This document shows, one piece after another, positions 18,108-20,370 of a stretch of 20,370 nucleotides of DNA. How positions within the stretch are numbered: the stretch's first letter is position 1; every line of letters starts with the position of its first letter. The stretch is from Paulinella micropora (lineage: Eukaryota; Cercozoa; Imbricatea; Euglyphida), in NCBI GenBank assembly GCA_009731375.1, contig BJOX01000107.1:859895-880264 (forward strand). Reading direction: 5' to 3'. Below the pieces are notes generated by a model. That model was not told the origin of the DNA, did no database searches, and was given only the letters and a program-made list of their open reading frames with translations. A program made the translations under genes and the position numbers.

Positions 18108-18437
18108 TAAGTTCGAAAATTACCATCAAATTCAAGTTGACATTCAAAATATTAATATTAATATTTTCGGCCCGGATATAACTAATGAATACAGATTTAA
18201 ATATTGTAAAAAAATATTTTATTATTAATATTAACTTTGATATTTTTTTATTTTTTTTTGGGGGGGGGGGGGGGAACTCCTGCCGTAGGTGGTGATCATG
18301 TACGACCACCACCCACGACGAGAGCAAAATTGTTGGCCAGGGAACAGCCCCACTGTTCGATTGGCCGGTTTAAGCACAAGTACACACTTTCGCATTAACA
18401 TTTATAAATCATCACACACACTTTCGCACACTTACAC
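18108..18437. other. Intergenic stretch with a poly-G run
   Basis: AT-rich DNA (18108-18253), then ~16-20 G (about 18259-18275), then ordinary DNA with GTGGTGATCATGTACGACCACCAC, a near-palindrome at about 18290-18313. The poly-G run may mark a join between contigs without N. No gene is seen. Confidence 0.5.
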
Positions 18438-19879
18438 TTACGAGATGATGCGGCTGCTGTTGCTGTCGAAGGAATGCTCGTCATCACTTGCAACCTCTCG
18501 CTCTCGCTCACCGTTCTTCCCATCACTGCGACGAGCGCGCTTAGCGGGCCTCTCTCTCACCATCCCGCAGGCTCATCAGGCTGCTCTTGCTCACCCATCA
18601 CCTCACCCATCACCTCACCCTCTTCTTGCTCGTTTTGCTCTAGATGAGAATGTTGCAGAGGCGAACTCACTTCATCTCTCTCCACGCTTGCACTGCGACT
18701 GCGGCTAGCACGCACAGAGCTACGAATAACCAGCTGGCGCTGCTGCAAGCTAGCTTCAAACATTTTCTGCTGGCAGCCATGACAGACATGAAAGCATTTC
18801 GCTTCTGCCTTCTTAGCCCCGCGGGGCTTCCGACCACGTGGCACTGGTGGTGGCAACATACCTAACACACACAGCAAAAGATTAGTATAGGCAAAAGCAA
18901 ACAAAAAACAAGGAGGGAGGGATGACGGTTGATTTCCGCTGGAGGCGCTTCTGGGTCCTCCGCGCGGTAGGGCTCGTCTTCGTCGCGCATCCCCACCTCG
19001 ACAGGTGCGTCCTGTTGAAGGACCTCAGGCACTTGCATGATATGAGAGAGAGGGTAATCGTTTTCCTCTTCTCCTTCCACATCTATAAACCTAACATTTG
19101 CGTCGATGTCCTCGACGGCAGCTGCAGCCTTCATGCGAAACCTATGTATGTGTGTGTAAGTATGTATGTGTATATACGTAAGTATGTATATAGATATGAA
19201 GATAAAGGACTTACCCGTGGAAGCGTGCGGTGACGCTCTCCTTCACCATGGTGCCCTTGTTCCGCCACTGGAGCCAATCCTCGACGGTGGTAGCGTGGCG
19301 CTGGGGGATTGAAAATCCCCCCTGCTTGCCTTGGTGCGCCTTGAACTCGCGGGCGGTTACGTATCACAACACCTTATCTTGCCAGCCCAACTGGAGCTTG
19401 ATGATCATGCCCTCCCTGCCCACGCCCTTGACGGGGGGGCCCACCACGTAGCTGTAGGGAGAGGCTTTCAACACAAACCTACAAGAAAGAACAAAGAAGG
19501 GGGGAGGCGGGAGGGGGGGGGGNNNNNNNNNNGGGGGGGGGGGGGGGGGGGTGACCCAGGGTAGAAAAGCTGGCTCGATTCGGACCCCCCACCTGATCAT
19601 GTAATGAGCCCAATCTTCCTCCAGGAAGAGCATTACCCGAAACCCTTTGTGACCCGTGGCCTTGGTAGCCTCGGTCTCCTCGAACATTGTGATGCACGCC
19701 ACGTGCACGCGGTCCTCGAAGACGGGGCGATGGATCGTGAAGAAGTAGCGCGGGTTGGCCTTCACAGTCTTACTGTGCATTCGCAAAGTAAGCCACAAGA
19801 CAAACTCGCCTTCGATTGGCTCTGCCTGCAAACCGAAACATATAATATAAAGTGTGTGTGTGTGGGGGGGGGGGGGGGG

Positions 19880-19917
<38 letters not shown>

Positions 19918-20340
19918 ATCCCCCGTGCCTTTTTTGAAAAGTAGGCACGTTGGAGCATGCACGCCAGGCCCGCGTGGTAAGCTTTGTAGGAGATGGTGGC
20001 GCGGGTATCCACGACCTTGGGCAGGTTTTGGGGATCGAGCCTCAACATGGCACACGCTAGTACTGTATCTACATCTGGAAACCCTGCCTCTACCACTCTC
20101 TCACTCTCACGCACGATCACTACCCCTGCTGCCTTTAACATTCTTCTGTGCTTATGAAATGGGCGGTTGCTGAAATCAGCAGTAATTTTCATCTCACCCG
20201 TAAATTGAGCCCCGGACTTAAACGGAATCATTTTTTGAAATGCGCGAATGACATCTCTCCGCCACATATCATCATTAGATGAAGTAGGTAAACGCATTAA
20301 ACGATCAAGAATGCTTACGTCGTCATTATCTTTCTTTGGT
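18438..20340 (-). CDS. Five-exon gene of unknown function, 5' end outside the window, one in-frame TGA
   Basis: Exons read on the minus strand: 20340-19917 (partial), 19825-19593, 19478-19215, 19141-18927 and 18861 to the end. Acceptors are TTTGCAG, TTGTAG, CATAG and TTAG; donors are ATG|GTCTCT, CAG|GTGGGG, CGG|GTAAGT and AACC|GTCATC. All four junctions keep the frame (for example AG|G = Arg and GG|G = Gly). Pieces: KMIPFKSGAQFTGEMKITAD, RYFFTIHRPVFEDRVHVACI, FLEEDWAHYMIR, FKAHQGKQGGFSIPQRHATT, VEDWLQWRNKGTMVKESVTA, then an acidic stretch (FIDVEGEEENDYPLSHIM) and a basic one with Cys (AKCFHVCHGCQQKM). I recognise no family. TGA at 19364-19366 interrupts exon 3 in frame. The C-terminus is uncertain: TGA at 18557, or after a frame change the Arg/Ser/Glu-rich frame ending at TAA 18438-18440, which also overlaps a perfect GTAAGT donor. 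Introns hold (TC)n, poly-G/C and (TACA)-like repeats. GC content is higher than in the transposon-rich part. Confidence 0.6.
19501..19551. repeat. Poly-G around a 10-N gap inside an intron
   Basis: G runs border the gap 19523-19532, within the intron between exons 19825-19593 and 19478-19215 of the minus-strand gene. The size of this intron is therefore unknown. Confidence 0.85.
19850..19915. repeat. (GT)n, poly-G and (GA)n in an intron
   Basis: A short GT tract, ~18 G and a GA tract make up almost the whole 91-nt intron between 19916 and 19826 of the minus-strand gene. On the coding strand this is (TC)n, poly-C and (CA)n before TTTGCAG. Confidence 0.85.
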
Positions 20341-20342
20341 TT

Positions 20343-20370
20343 GGGGGGGGGGGGGGGGGGGGGGGGGGGG
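20343..20370. repeat. Poly-G at the window end
   Basis: About 28 G end the window. As at the other contig ends, a pure homopolymer replaces expected sequence. The first visible exon of the minus-strand gene runs into it (PKKDNDDVSILDRLM begins just inside). Confidence 0.8.

Noticed and set aside
15100-18300. Terminal inverted repeats around the transposase-like gene (GGCCGGGCCAGGG left, TTCGGCCCGGATAT right)
   Set aside because: Only a short GC-rich core is shared and not in the right arrangement; no flanking duplication was found.
18289-18708. 139-codon plus frame near the minus-strand gene
   Set aside because: Antisense shadow of the Ser/Arg/Glu-rich end of the minus-strand gene; low complexity.

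Overview
The window is eukaryotic nuclear DNA. It has GT-AG spliced genes, very long microsatellites, a piggyBac-type transposon, nested LTR retrotransposons and a second, unclassified DNA-transposase-like gene. No bacterial operon, tRNA, rRNA or CRISPR array was seen. The species cannot be named from the sequence. A protist or alga with a repeat-rich genome is a plausible but weak guess. Six runs of N, mostly 10 long and mostly next to pure homopolymers, show that this is a scaffold of several contigs.

Layout. (1) 1-3938: a microsatellite region made of (CTG), (TCTA), (TTC/TCC), (TA), (TACA) and (TC) tracts. Small islands of ordinary sequence sit between them, many bounded by an AG acceptor and a GT donor. 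The last four islands (3006-3807) join in one reading frame and end in a stop codon, so this looks like the 3' end of a plus-strand gene with micro-exons and microsatellite introns. (2) 3984-4468 and 7339-7554: gene-free flanking DNA that holds a 2870-bp piggyBac element (4469-7338) between two TTAA sites. Its minus-strand transposase has two introns and three frameshifts. (3) 7555-14260: a non-autonomous LTR element on the plus strand with ~150-bp LTRs and a CAACTA target duplication. A second LTR element lies inside it on the minus strand (7783-11624), with 238-bp LTRs and a TATC duplication; its only recognisable enzyme is a Ty3/gypsy integrase. (4) 14267-15226: gene-free flank and an artificial-looking poly-A/poly-T block. 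(5) 15227-18107: a broken plus-strand gene resembling a large DDE transposase (GDMK, CxxC, DxxH and a late Glu), with a C-terminal zinc-finger-like end. (6) 18438-20340: a minus-strand, five-exon gene of unknown function, cut off at the window edge and carrying one in-frame TGA.

The dominant process is transposon insertion and nesting. LTR divergence counted by eye (6 of 238 positions inside; 6 of 149 plus two indels outside) agrees with the nesting order. Most frameshifts in the coding regions fall in homopolymer runs, so some of the apparent pseudogenes may be base-calling or assembly errors. The most unusual items are the micro-exon/microsatellite-intron array, the piggyBac subterminal repeats that keep the same orientation at both ends, the integrase-only LTR element with a ~276-residue tail, and the unclassified transposase.
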